From contig JAAXJB010000090.1 of the NCBI GenBank assembly GCA_012270065.1, positions 1-64,000 of the forward strand: a stretch of DNA of 64,000 bases, in the 5' to 3' direction. Below, piece after piece: positions 18,681 to 27,400 of the stretch. Positions within the stretch are counted from its first letter, which is position 1, and each line of letters begins with the position of its first letter. The notes below the pieces were generated by a model, which saw only the letters and a list, made by a program, of their open reading frames with translations, was not told where the DNA came from and did no database searches. This DNA comes from Rubripirellula sp. (GTDB lineage Bacteria; Planctomycetota; Planctomycetia; Pirellulales; Pirellulaceae). Made by a program: the position numbers and the translations under genes.

Positions 18681-19604
18681 TTGCGATTTTTCATTTTTCT
18701 GCTGACCGTCATCACCTTTTGCCACGGCTTCGAAACTCGAAAAGCAACTGCAAAAGAAGCAAAAATAATCCTCGTTGCGGGTAAGCCGTCGCATCCACCA
18801 CGGATGCACGAATTCAACGCGGGTGTTCAATTGATGACTGATTGCCTGAAGGATACACCCAACATCGATGTTCAGTTTGTTCTCAATGGCTGGCCCAAAG
18901 ACGAATCGGTTTTTGATGGTGCCAGTGCTGTGATCTTTTTCATGGACGGAGGGCGACGGCACGAAGTCGTGCAGGAAAACGGAAGACGTCTGAAATTGGT
19001 AGATCAATGGGCTTCGAAAGGCGTTGGACTCGGTTTCATGCACTTTGGTGTCGAAGTGATTGCAGATCAGGCCGGAAGCGAATTCAAACGTTGGATTGGA
19101 GGGCACTATGAGCACATGCACTCCTGTAATCCGATTTGGGAACCCAACTTCACAGTGTTTCCCGACCACCCGATCAGCAGGGGCGTCAAACCTTTTCAAG
19201 CAAAAGATGAATGGTATTTCAACATGCGGTTTGTCGGTGACATGTCAGGTGAGAAAGCAAGCGAAATCGAGGGATTGAAATTCGTACCAATCCTGACCGC
19301 AGTACCCTCCAACGAAGTGCGTGATGGTCCCTACGTATATCCAAAGGGTCCCTATCCTCATATTCAGGCGTCCAAGGGGCGTGCCGAAGCCATGATGTGG
19401 ACTGTCGAACGCCCTGATGGTGGTCGAGGCTTTGGATTCACAGGCGGGCACTTCCATGACAACTGGGCAAACGACAACTACCGCCGGGTCGTTCTCAATG
19501 CGATCCTCTGGGCAGCCAAGGTGGAGGTTCCCGAAGGCGGCGTGACATCCTCCGTGTCAAATGAACAGCTCAATGCCAACCTCGATCCCAAAAACCGGCG
19601 ATAA
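18681..19604 (+). CDS. Secreted ThuA-like (trehalose-utilisation type) domain protein
   Basis: 307 residues. The domain begins AKIILVAGKPSHPPRMHEFNAG and continues with ASAVIFFMDGGRRH and GLGFMHFGVEV, a glutamine-amidotransferase-like fold of the ThuA family that planctomycetes use widely in secreted form. RGFGFTGGHFHDNW near the end carries the family's conserved GGHxH. I chose the TTG at 18681 because it gives a compact leader (LRFFIFLLTVITFCHG) and has GAGGA about 7 nt upstream. The open frame from 18603 would add 26 non-leader residues. The biochemical role is unknown. ThuA is linked to sugar metabolism in rhizobia, but that cannot be transferred here. Confidence 0.85.
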   Translation: MRFFIFLLTVITFCHGFETRKATAKEAKIILVAGKPSHPPRMHEFNAGVQLMTDCLKDTPNIDVQFVLNGWPKDESVFDGASAVIFFMDGGRRHEVVQENGRRLKLVDQWASKGVGLGFMHFGVEVIADQAGSEFKRWIGGHYEHMHSCNPIWEPNFTVFPDHPISRGVKPFQAKDEWYFNMRFVGDMSGEKASEIEGLKFVPILTAVPSNEVRDGPYVYPKGPYPHIQASKGRAEAMMWTVERPDGGRGFGFTGGHFHDNWANDNYRRVVLNAILWAAKVEVPEGGVTSSVSNEQLNANLDPKNRR

Positions 19605-19707
19605 TCCCAGATCGTCGTTACTTTGGAAACAGGTTTTGCCTGGCCTTGGAACCATCCGCTGTTCCCGGGCCCGTAGAGACGCTCACTGGATGGCTTCCCG
19701 ATGCGGT

Positions 19708-20718
19708 TCAGTCACCTTTTTCAGGAACATTTTCCAGAATGTCCAGCAGAATCTGATCGGCATCAATGCCTTCCGCTTGAGCTTCAAAATTCATGAGAAC
19801 CCTATGGCGCATCGCAGGTAAAAACACGCGACGCACATCCTCGAAACTCACGTTGTAACGCCCTTCGAGCAATGCTCTTACTTTCGACGCCAGAGCAAGC
19901 GTCTGGGCTCCACGCGGACTGGCACCCCAACGCACGTAATTGTTGGTTGCGGCAACGGAGTGTGGGCCATCAGGATGCGTTGCCAGATTCAACCGAACCA
20001 GATAGTCCTGCACATGTGGTGCGAGGATGACGTTTCGCACCATTTCCTGCCACCTTTGAATCTCTTCACCATTCATCACCTTTTCCAGATCAGCCTGATG
20101 ACCTTGGGTGGTGCGTTCTACAATCAGATTCAAATCCTCGCGGCTGCTGTAACCAACAACCAGTTTGAACAGGAAGCGGTCCAACTGCGCTTCGGGCAAC
20201 GGGTAAGTACCCTCCTGTTCAATCGGATTCTGCGTCGCAAGTACGAAGAAGGGCTTTTCGAGAACGAATCGCGTACCTCCCGCCGTTACAGTTCCTTCCT
20301 GCATGGTTTCCAGCATGGCAGATTGAGTCTTGGGTGTAGCGCGGTTGATCTCATCAGCCAACAGAATCTGGGTAAAGACCGGTCCTCGCTGGAACTCGAA
20401 TCCTCGCCGACCATTCTCGTCCTCAACAATCATGTTGGTACCAAGAATATCAGCAGGCATCAGGTCGGGTGTGAACTGGATCCGACTGTAGTTCAAGTCC
20501 ATGACTTCCGACAGCGTACGGACCAGCATGGTTTTTCCCAAACCGGGCACGCCCTCAAGCAAACAATGACCTCCACAGAAAATAGCGGTCAACACTCCAT
20601 GCACGATATCATCGTGCCCAACAATGACCCGTCCAATCATTTCGCGGACTGCGTTGTAGCGTTGCCCAAACTCTTCTGCTTCGGCCTGCATTGACTCGAC
20701 TGTGTTACTCATCTGCAT
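19708..20718 (-). CDS. MoxR-type AAA+ ATPase
   Basis: 336 residues, typical for MoxR. Walker A GVPGLGKT is at 56-63, Walker B ILLADEI at 118-124 and the following NRATPKTQSAMLE is the MoxR hallmark. Sensor 1 is ATQNPIEQEGTYPLPEAQLDRF. MoxR proteins act as chaperones that help activate metal-containing or secreted complexes, usually together with a DUF58 and VWA-domain protein encoded downstream. Here no DUF58 or VWA gene follows, and the next gene (-) is beyond the convergent ThuA gene. The initiator could be ATG at 20718 or at 20712 (MSNTVE). Partners must be encoded elsewhere. Confidence 0.95.
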   Translation of the reverse strand: MQMSNTVESMQAEAEEFGQRYNAVREMIGRVIVGHDDIVHGVLTAIFCGGHCLLEGVPGLGKTMLVRTLSEVMDLNYSRIQFTPDLMPADILGTNMIVEDENGRRGFEFQRGPVFTQILLADEINRATPKTQSAMLETMQEGTVTAGGTRFVLEKPFFVLATQNPIEQEGTYPLPEAQLDRFLFKLVVGYSSREDLNLIVERTTQGHQADLEKVMNGEEIQRWQEMVRNVILAPHVQDYLVRLNLATHPDGPHSVAATNNYVRWGASPRGAQTLALASKVRALLEGRYNVSFEDVRRVFLPAMRHRVLMNFEAQAEGIDADQILLDILENVPEKGD

Positions 20719-20908
20719 TCATCAAGGGGTTGGTGCTGCACCGTTCAATCTGTTTTCAATACCGCAAATATGTGGATTGTAAAGGACTGCAGGATCAACG
20801 CCGGAAACCGGTGAACATGCAGCACCTCAAGTCCCAATGATAGCCGAAATGAAACCACTTGGGTGGGGGCTCCTACGGTGTTGATTTGTTCAATTCCTGA
20901 TATCCACT

Positions 20909-22180
20909 CTACTTTTGCGACGTCAAGCGGCGGGAAACCTTCTCTGCCTGTTCAAATACCCGCATGATATTTGCACCCAGAATCTTCCGTATTTCTGACT
21001 CGGTATAGCCGCGATCCAATAAACCCTGAGTGATCACTGGATAGGTGCTGACGTCTTCGAGTTGCCGGGGAAGAGCAGAAACACCATCGAAATCCGAACC
21101 CAAACCAACATGATCAATTCCGGCAATGTCAACGATGTGATCAATGTGATCGAGCAAATCGTGTACGGTACACCGCTTGGATCTTGGATTTTTGAGCTCC
21201 CATTGCCGCAATTCCGAATCGGCTTTTTCTGAATCGTCGGGGTACAGCTTCTTCAACTCTTCACGACGTTGCGTCCTTTTCAGAGATCGGGCGGCATCGA
21301 GGGGATTCACGTAATCGGAATAGAAGTTCACCATCACCACACCACCATTCTGCTTTGTCAACGACAGCACATCGTCGGGAACATTTCGCGGGTGATCCGC
21401 AATGCCCCGTGCTGACGAATGGGAAAAAATTACCGGTGCTCTGGCAATCTTCAGGGTTGCTCGCATGCATGCTGCCGAAACATGAGATAGATCAACAAGC
21501 ATTCCCAGACGATTCATTTCATGAATGATTTCCTCACCGAATGGTGACAGACCGCCGGAAATTGAATCATCGCTACAGGAATCGGCCCAGTCGAGTGACA
21601 TCGAATGAGTCAAAGTCATGTACCGCGCTCCCTCCCGATACAGTTGACGCAACACATTGATCGAATTTTCGATTGAGTGTCCCCCTTCTACACCAATCAA
21701 CGATGCAATTTTTCCCTGTTCGTTGATTCTTTTGACATCCTTGACTGTCAGGGCCAACTCAAACACATCGCCATATTGTTTCGTCAATTCCCGCACAACT
21801 GCAATCTGTTCAAGAGTCGCCGTAAGCGCATTATTCTGCGATGCTGTGGAAACCGGTACATACACCGACCAGAATTGAGCACCAACACCACCCGCACGCA
21901 AACGTGGAATATCCGTATGCAGTTCAGGCTGGTTCTTGCGCAAGTCGATCTTGCCGATGACCCCACCACTCTTCCGAAGCGCCCAGGGCAAATCGTTGTG
22001 ACCATCAAACACCGGTGCTGTCTTGTGAATCCGGATCGCATCATCTGTCACAACAATTGAATCTCGCGAGCCTGCGGATACCTTCTCCTTTGCTTGACCT
22101 GTAGCATCACGATCAGCGCCGGAAACAGGACAAACAAAAAGGGACGCAGCGGCACAGAGCGCATTTCGCAGGTGAATCAC
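20909..22180 (-). CDS. Secreted membrane-dipeptidase family protein (M19)
   Basis: About 423 residues. Zinc ligands of the renal-dipeptidase family are visible: FDGHNDLPWAL (HxD), IGVEGGHSIEN (bridging Glu), and later LVDLSHVSAAC and IFSHSSARGIADHPRN. The end has HVGLGSDFDGV, a conserved family signature. The start is uncertain. The GTG at 22180 gives a clear signal peptide (IHLRNALCAAASLFVCPVSGA), and a TTG at 22201 would add seven residues. It would hydrolyse dipeptides (possibly including D-amino-acid or peptidoglycan-derived ones) outside the cytoplasm. It is monocistronic, with 190 bp before the MoxR gene. Confidence 0.93.
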   Translation of the reverse strand: MIHLRNALCAAASLFVCPVSGADRDATGQAKEKVSAGSRDSIVVTDDAIRIHKTAPVFDGHNDLPWALRKSGGVIGKIDLRKNQPELHTDIPRLRAGGVGAQFWSVYVPVSTASQNNALTATLEQIAVVRELTKQYGDVFELALTVKDVKRINEQGKIASLIGVEGGHSIENSINVLRQLYREGARYMTLTHSMSLDWADSCSDDSISGGLSPFGEEIIHEMNRLGMLVDLSHVSAACMRATLKIARAPVIFSHSSARGIADHPRNVPDDVLSLTKQNGGVVMVNFYSDYVNPLDAARSLKRTQRREELKKLYPDDSEKADSELRQWELKNPRSKRCTVHDLLDHIDHIVDIAGIDHVGLGSDFDGVSALPRQLEDVSTYPVITQGLLDRGYTESEIRKILGANIMRVFEQAEKVSRRLTSQK

Positions 22181-22335
22181 AACGTCAAACTCACAGCTCA
22201 ATGGAACGATCTAGTGTAAGGCTATGATGATGACACATGCCGCAGTCCTGCTCTACCCACCATTTCCGAAAATCCAATCACAATGAAATGGGAAGCATTT
22301 CCCACCTGATTTTGTCATCGCACCTGCGATGCCGA

Positions 22336-23757
22336 TCAAGTACTTTTTTTATACTGCTTCAATCGTTCATGTTCCTCTCGAACCTTGTAAAACGGGTCGA
22401 GAGGGTAACAGCCACTGACAATGCCATTGCGTGGAGCCGTCGTACAATCACTGAAAGTACGACACACTTTCTTTCGAGTCAGTTGGTGTCCCGACAATAC
22501 ATCAGCAGGCAACTCGGGATAGGAAAGTACGATTCGGCCCAAACCCACGGAATCCACCCAATGCTCACGAACAAGGGCTTGGGCAGCATGCGGTAACCAA
22601 TCCTGAAGATAGCTGTACCCAGACCCGATAAAGACCAGCTCAGGGTACTGCTGTTTCAACTCAGCTGTGGCCCGCAATTGACGGGCCACACCCACCAGCG
22701 GGTCTTCAGGAGGCTTGTACCCATCACTGGGTGGAAAATACGCCGGTCGCTGGATATGTGGGTTGTAATAGGGACTTCCCGCAGTCGTACAAACAAGCTT
22801 GATCCCAAGACTTTTTAAAAGCTCCATCAGTTTGGAAGGTTCACTTAAATCGACTTCACAACCGGAGTCATCACTGCCGAACGCCAAACGGGCCAGCGCA
22901 TTGGGGGCCGCAACACCAACCTGACCATCCCCTGGCTGGAACGGTAGAAAATCGAAAACACTAACCCGCACACCAATCGCCAGCCCGGGTGCGGCGGCGT
23001 TGATCCCCTGGACAATATCACGAAGAAAACGGGTGCGATTTTCGAAACAACCACCAAACCGCCCGGGCCGATCTACCCCACTCAATAACTCGTGTCCGAG
23101 ATAGCCATGGCAATGCTTGATGTCAACGAATTGAAATCCTGCCTTGTTCGCAAGCACTGCCGCATCAATGAAGTCATCTACCAGTTTCTGCAATTCATCG
23201 TCCGAGAAAATTGTTGAATCATCATCAATATCAAGTCTGCAATCCAATATCGGGTTTCGTTGCACCGTTCGTGGCTCGCTTACACTCTTTTGGTTGGGTC
23301 GCGCATATCGGCCAGAATGGGTCAACTGCAAGCCCACCAACAAATCATCGTCCTGCCCGAACGCGTTTTGATGGGTGTTCACCAATTCCAATCTGAGTGA
23401 CTCGATGTCCTCAAGATTAGCTTCAGAAATCAGCAGCTGATTTGGATTGGCGCGACCATCGTGTCTCACGGCCACTGCCTCTCCACCCCATATCAACTTT
23501 GCACCACTAAGTCCAAAGTTTCGCCAACGCCTGCGTGTCAAATCGGTAGGCTTTCCATCAGTCGTTCCGTCCCAACCCTCCATGGGAAGAATGCAGAACC
23601 GGTTCCCGATTTTTCGACCATCCACCTGCAATGGATCAGCAAGAGGGTTGCTGTTTGCTGCGATCTGGTCATCACAGGGAAACTGGATCCCCAGACCAGC
23701 TAGATGATTCACAAAGTTGTCATAATTTTTAAAACTTGCCACTCGCGGGTAAACCAT
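22336..23757 (-). CDS. Old yellow enzyme-like NADH:flavin oxidoreductase
   Basis: 473 residues with the FMN-binding TIM barrel. Visible are GNRFCILPMEGWDG near the start, GLQLTHSGRYARP (His of the substrate pocket), and FVDIKHCHGYLGHELLSG, the core signature of the family, with the following PGRFGG. The C-terminal tail has cysteines in CRTFSDCTTAPRNG and SGCYP. These could be a remnant or variant of the Fe-S site of 2,4-dienoyl-CoA reductase-type relatives, but the spacing is not canonical. The ATG overlaps the upstream stop as TGATG (23759-23755), so it is translated with the DapA-like gene. It probably reduces an activated double bond of a catabolic intermediate. Confidence 0.9.
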   Translation of the reverse strand: MVYPRVASFKNYDNFVNHLAGLGIQFPCDDQIAANSNPLADPLQVDGRKIGNRFCILPMEGWDGTTDGKPTDLTRRRWRNFGLSGAKLIWGGEAVAVRHDGRANPNQLLISEANLEDIESLRLELVNTHQNAFGQDDDLLVGLQLTHSGRYARPNQKSVSEPRTVQRNPILDCRLDIDDDSTIFSDDELQKLVDDFIDAAVLANKAGFQFVDIKHCHGYLGHELLSGVDRPGRFGGCFENRTRFLRDIVQGINAAAPGLAIGVRVSVFDFLPFQPGDGQVGVAAPNALARLAFGSDDSGCEVDLSEPSKLMELLKSLGIKLVCTTAGSPYYNPHIQRPAYFPPSDGYKPPEDPLVGVARQLRATAELKQQYPELVFIGSGYSYLQDWLPHAAQALVREHWVDSVGLGRIVLSYPELPADVLSGHQLTRKKVCRTFSDCTTAPRNGIVSGCYPLDPFYKVREEHERLKQYKKST

Positions 23758-24722
23758 CAATGCTCCTCCCTCATCATGCGTTGGAGGTCACTGGCAATCA
23801 ATTCCAACACTTCTGCATCAGAAGCAGAACGATGGGGCGAATCAGGATGTGTCTGGTCACATCCCAACATGCCTCTGATTTTCAAAAACATCGCGGCAGA
23901 ATGTTTATAGGCAGGCGCTGGATCCCGAAAGGTGAAACTTCCAAGGTACTGCAATAAATCATTCAACTCGTAAAACCGCGGATCCCCAGTTTCCCACATG
24001 GCGTCACGCCGAGCAAACGCATCAGGCGCAAAAGTACTAAGGCCCAGCAGATAATCACTGCCATACATCACCATATCGATGGCAAGATCATTGCCAGTAA
24101 AGACTTTGAAGTCAGGCCGTATACGATTTCGCAACTCAAGACGTTGCCATTCGGGCAAGCGGTGAAGCGATGAATGTTTTGCACCCACCGCATTTGAAAT
24201 CAGCATCAATTGCTGATAAACCTCCAGTGAATAAATTCTTCCAAAAGGAGCAAATACCTTACCCAATTCAAAGAACAGAAACTTTTCACACTCACGGGCG
24301 AGTGCCTGATATGCTTCAACCAATTGGTCATCCGGCAATTCGATCAAGCCGTAGGACTGAAAAAAGATCGGTGTACCACCGTGCCGCTGAATCTGCTCAA
24401 TTCCGATCCGGTACGAATCACTGTCGAAACCTGCCTGTGGTTGATCACCAACAAAAACTCCCGCCACAAACGATTGACCATCGGCGATTCGTCTGGAACG
24501 CAACAGTACTTCTTCTCGGACAGCATCATCAATCAGATTGCCATAGCCGGTATCCATGTTGACTGCGGGGATCAAGCCAGCCTCCAACGTACGCTGGACA
24601 TGTGCATCGAAGCCTTCCCAATCAACTTCTCCTCCCGCATGGTATGGCAGAAGGATGGCAGAAATGCCCATAATCTTCCGTCGAGGCTGCAACAGCTTTG
24701 TGGGATCCATCAATTCAATCAT
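23757..24722 (-). CDS. DapA-like (dihydrodipicolinate synthase/N-acetylneuraminate lyase family) aldolase
   Basis: 321 residues. The (beta/alpha)8 family is recognised by [23 protein letters not shown] at the start, and by the Schiff-base lysine segment [11 protein letters not shown] (Lys182). [20 protein letters not shown] corresponds to the region after it. It is not the housekeeping lysine-biosynthesis DapA: the SSLHR after the lysine and the lack of a canonical GTTGE motif point to a catabolic lyase or dehydratase. It is the first gene of a two-gene unit with the old-yellow-enzyme-like gene and is divergent from an AraC regulator. A pathway that cleaves or dehydrates a sugar-acid-like compound is plausible. 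The substrate is not known. Confidence 0.88.
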   Translation of the reverse strand: MIELMDPTKLLQPRRKIMGISAILLPYHAGGEVDWEGFDAHVQRTLEAGLIPAVNMDTGYGNLIDDAVREEVLLRSRRIADGQSFVAGVFVGDQPQAGFDSDSYRIGIEQIQRHGGTPIFFQSYGLIELPDDQLVEAYQALARECEKFLFFELGKVFAPFGRIYSLEVYQQLMLISNAVGAKHSSLHRLPEWQRLELRNRIRPDFKVFTGNDLAIDMVMYGSDYLLGLSTFAPDAFARRDAMWETGDPRFYELNDLLQYLGSFTFRDPAPAYKHSAAMFLKIRGMLGCDQTHPDSPHRSASDAEVLELIASDLQRMMREEH

Positions 24723-24813
24723 GCTCTTTCATCCGTAACAATTATTAACCATTTCGACTGTACTTCAGATCGGGCCAAGTGTCTTGGCGAATTGGGCACA
24801 CTTGGACCTTGCA

Positions 24814-25698
24814 ATGCAGGCAAGGAAATCTCTCTTGGATTATCAACTCACTGACAAGGCGCTCCCTGAAAATCTCCCTGCATGGGGCGTTCTTGTTCTG
24901 GAAAGTCATCACAGCCCAACCTTTGCGATGAATTGGCGTACTCATGAGTTTGTCAAAATTGTCTATGTATGGAAGGGCAGGGGAGAATTCCACATTGGGG
25001 ACTCAATTCACGAATTTCATGCCAATGACGTGATTATCATTCCCCCCCACACACGCAATCGTATTGTTGATGATGCCTCTGAGGCCGCAAGTCTTTACGT
25101 GTGCTGCATTGCAACGGAATTACTCGCTTTTGAATCTTGCCTGATCCAATCACTCAAGGTCCGGTTGGAACACCATCGCCATGGATTCACCAATCGCGTC
25201 ACATCGCTACTGCGACGTCTGATTCACTCTCAGCAAAAGCCGACCTCTACCCAATCTATCTCGATGGTTGCCGACGCATTGCGGCTATTGCAGCTCCTGC
25301 TGGAACTCGAATCCAGACCGCAAATAACCCAACAACCAGACAGTCATGAACGTGCCATCCTACGCCGTTACATCAAAGATCTTCCCAATCGTTTTTTTGA
25401 AGAATCATCTATCGATTCCACCAGTCGTCAATTGGGTATTCCCCGACGCACCTTTACTCAACTGTTTCACGAATTGACGGGTGAGACATGGCTCTCACAC
25501 ACTCGCCGCCTGGCTGTCGAACATGCCCAACAACGACTTCGACAAACAGATCTCCCCATCACATCCATCGCTTTCGAATGTGGCTTCGGCGACCTGTCCA
25601 CTTTCTATCGGCGGTTCAAAAAATTGTCGGGAATGTCTCCTGGTGAGTACCGATCGGCAAACAACTCATCCAACGCAGCTGATATTGATCAGTCTTGA
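24814..25698 (+). CDS. AraC family transcriptional regulator with cupin sensor domain
   Basis: About 294 residues. The N-terminal half is a cupin-like ligand-binding domain (MNWRTHEFVKIVYVWKGRGE, IHEFHANDVIIIPP). The C-terminal 100 residues hold two helix-turn-helix motifs of the AraC type: TSRQLGIPRRTFTQLFHELTG, and ITSIAFECGFGDLSTFYRRF with the classic GMSPGEYR end. The start is uncertain. I use ATG 24814, though a TTG at 24784 or 24835 is possible. Divergent orientation with the DapA-like/OYE operon, less than 100 bp apart, suggests it controls that operon in response to its substrate. Its 3' end overlaps the convergent PQQ-propeller gene by 10 bp. Confidence 0.92.
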   Translation: MQARKSLLDYQLTDKALPENLPAWGVLVLESHHSPTFAMNWRTHEFVKIVYVWKGRGEFHIGDSIHEFHANDVIIIPPHTRNRIVDDASEAASLYVCCIATELLAFESCLIQSLKVRLEHHRHGFTNRVTSLLRRLIHSQQKPTSTQSISMVADALRLLQLLLELESRPQITQQPDSHERAILRRYIKDLPNRFFEESSIDSTSRQLGIPRRTFTQLFHELTGETWLSHTRRLAVEHAQQRLRQTDLPITSIAFECGFGDLSTFYRRFKKLSGMSPGEYRSANNSSNAADIDQS

Positions 25699-26951
25699 AT
25701 GCGATACAACGCCGTTGCCGTTCTCAACAGGATCGAATCACCAAGCACAGCGAGTGATGCAAGCGTTCGCTCCTCAAGTGCATTTGAACCAACTTCTTCA
25801 AAATCCTGGCCCGCGCGTACAACTGTTGTCACGCCCTCCTCACTTGTGAAATACAGTTTGTCTCCTGCCAACAAGGGTGAGGCTGAATAATTGCCGCCGA
25901 TGCGTTTTCGATAAACCAGCTCACCCGATTCAGCTTCCACGCAGGTAGCAATCCCATCATCACTGATCGAATAAACCAAGCCATCGTGGGCAATCATGGA
26001 GGGTGTTTTCGGTACATTTCTATCAAGCTGCCATGCAACATGAGTTTCGGTGACAATACCTTTTCCCGTAGGTCTGATGGCCAGCATTTTACTGTTGTCA
26101 AAACTCGTCGAGATAAAGACGAGACCACGGTGGTAAACCGGCTTGGGAACGACTGAATATCCCTCATATCGCACGTCCCAAATCGTTTCTCCGGTTGCCG
26201 GATCAAGTGCAAGGACACAATCGCTCCCAGGCGCAACTACCTGAAGCTGACCGGCAACTTCGATCACACTCGGTGTGCAAAACGAAAAAGTTTTCTTTGC
26301 CGAAACAGGTCGTGGAGTTGACCACGCCAACTTTCCGGTGGCTGCATTGAGAGCCACGATCTTTGGTTCAGAATCACCGTCACACGTGAAGATCAAATTC
26401 CCGGCAGCAAGGACTGGACTTCCGCCATTACCATGAGTGGGTTTGAAGTACAGGTCACGGTTCATCCAGAGAACGTCACCACTCAATGAAAGACATGCGG
26501 TTCCCTGATAACCGAAATGTACGTAGATCCTATTACCGTCAATCACCGGCGTAGGGCTGGCATGACTGTTCTTGCGGTGGATTCTTGCGGGACGTTCTCC
26601 GGTCTGTTCCATGATTGGAACCGACCTGGTTATACGGCCGGAGGATGCATCAAGGATCAGCATTGAGAGAGTGTATTCCTGATTCTTCCCGTCCTCAGGA
26701 ACTTCACCGGAAGGGATCGCTGTTGTCAGGTAAATCTGATCACCAACCGTAACAGGTGACGACCATCCCTCACCCGGAATCTCTGTTCTCCACGCAATGT
26801 TCGTGGCCGAATCCCATTCCACAGGAAGGAAACGGGAAACCACGCCATCGCCACCGGGACCGCGAAAAACAGGCCATGAATCAGCTGCTGAAGCAATTGG
26901 AAGAATGATGTACAGGGCACAGCAGGAAATGATCAATCGAGCGGGAACCAT
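25689..26951 (-). CDS. Secreted PQQ-type beta-propeller protein
   Basis: 420 residues from the ATG that gives a signal peptide (MVPARLIISCCALYIILPIASA), followed by DSWPVFRGPGGDG, the usual planctomycete opening of these propellers. Repeated blades are visible: GDQIYLTTAIPSGE, IYVHFGYQGTACLSLSGDVLW, GNLIFTCDGDSEPKIVALNAATGKLAW and VLALDPATGETIWDV. Whether PQQ is bound is unknown. No calcium- or PQQ-binding dehydrogenase residues are evident, so a structural or binding (YncE/BamB-like) role is as likely as catalysis. A longer open frame reaches 27122, without a leader. A related protein is encoded at 48949. Confidence 0.88.
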   Translation of the reverse strand: MVPARLIISCCALYIILPIASAADSWPVFRGPGGDGVVSRFLPVEWDSATNIAWRTEIPGEGWSSPVTVGDQIYLTTAIPSGEVPEDGKNQEYTLSMLILDASSGRITRSVPIMEQTGERPARIHRKNSHASPTPVIDGNRIYVHFGYQGTACLSLSGDVLWMNRDLYFKPTHGNGGSPVLAAGNLIFTCDGDSEPKIVALNAATGKLAWSTPRPVSAKKTFSFCTPSVIEVAGQLQVVAPGSDCVLALDPATGETIWDVRYEGYSVVPKPVYHRGLVFISTSFDNSKMLAIRPTGKGIVTETHVAWQLDRNVPKTPSMIAHDGLVYSISDDGIATCVEAESGELVYRKRIGGNYSASPLLAGDKLYFTSEEGVTTVVRAGQDFEEVGSNALEERTLASLAVLGDSILLRTATALYRIQD

Positions 26952-27184
26952 CGACTTTCTCAGTGGAAACCGGGGTGGAATTTGATCCAACAATCCAACG
27001 CGAATCGGGAATCTCTGATACAGACTAGCAGGAAGGATGCTGACAGACCATCGTCTTATCAACAGGAATGAATCGAAGCCGCGAGTCGATGGTGGAAACA
27101 TGCTCGTAGGCAATACTCCCATTCAGCAATTGCAAGCACTCAACCGTATCCCTTGACCGTGTTGGATAGTTCCGTGGCCACTGA

Positions 27185-27400
27185 ATGAACAAAGGAACAA
27201 TGAAAGATTCCGCTGCATCTCCGTCATCCCAATCTCCTTGCATCGGCATTTGCGCTCTGGACTCAAGTGGTGTTTGTATCGGTTGCGCTCGCAAAATGCA
27301 GGAGATCTATGCGTGGGCGAATGCATCCCAGCAGGAACGTGAAGAAATCAACCGCAGGGCAGGTCTACGGAAGAAGAAGATGCAGTCGCGACCTTCCTAA
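27185..27400 (+). CDS. DUF1289 small cysteine protein
   Basis: 71 residues. The pattern SPCIGICALD (Cys19, Cys23) ... VCIGCARKMQEIYAWANAS (Cys31, Cys34) matches DUF1289, a short zinc-finger-like family often found as a stand-alone gene. The four cysteines probably bind a metal. The function is unknown. A second possible ATG lies at 27200. It overlaps the convergent hydrolase gene by 4 bp and lies divergent to the PQQ-propeller gene, so it is the only + strand gene in this minus-strand stretch. Confidence 0.88.
   Translation: MNKGTMKDSAASPSSQSPCIGICALDSSGVCIGCARKMQEIYAWANASQQEREEINRRAGLRKKKMQSRPS

Noticed and set aside
22316-22331. A small perfect hairpin (CATCGC/GCGATG) after the old-yellow-enzyme gene
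   Set aside because: The stem is only 6 bp and no T-run follows on the minus strand, so I do not call it a terminator.
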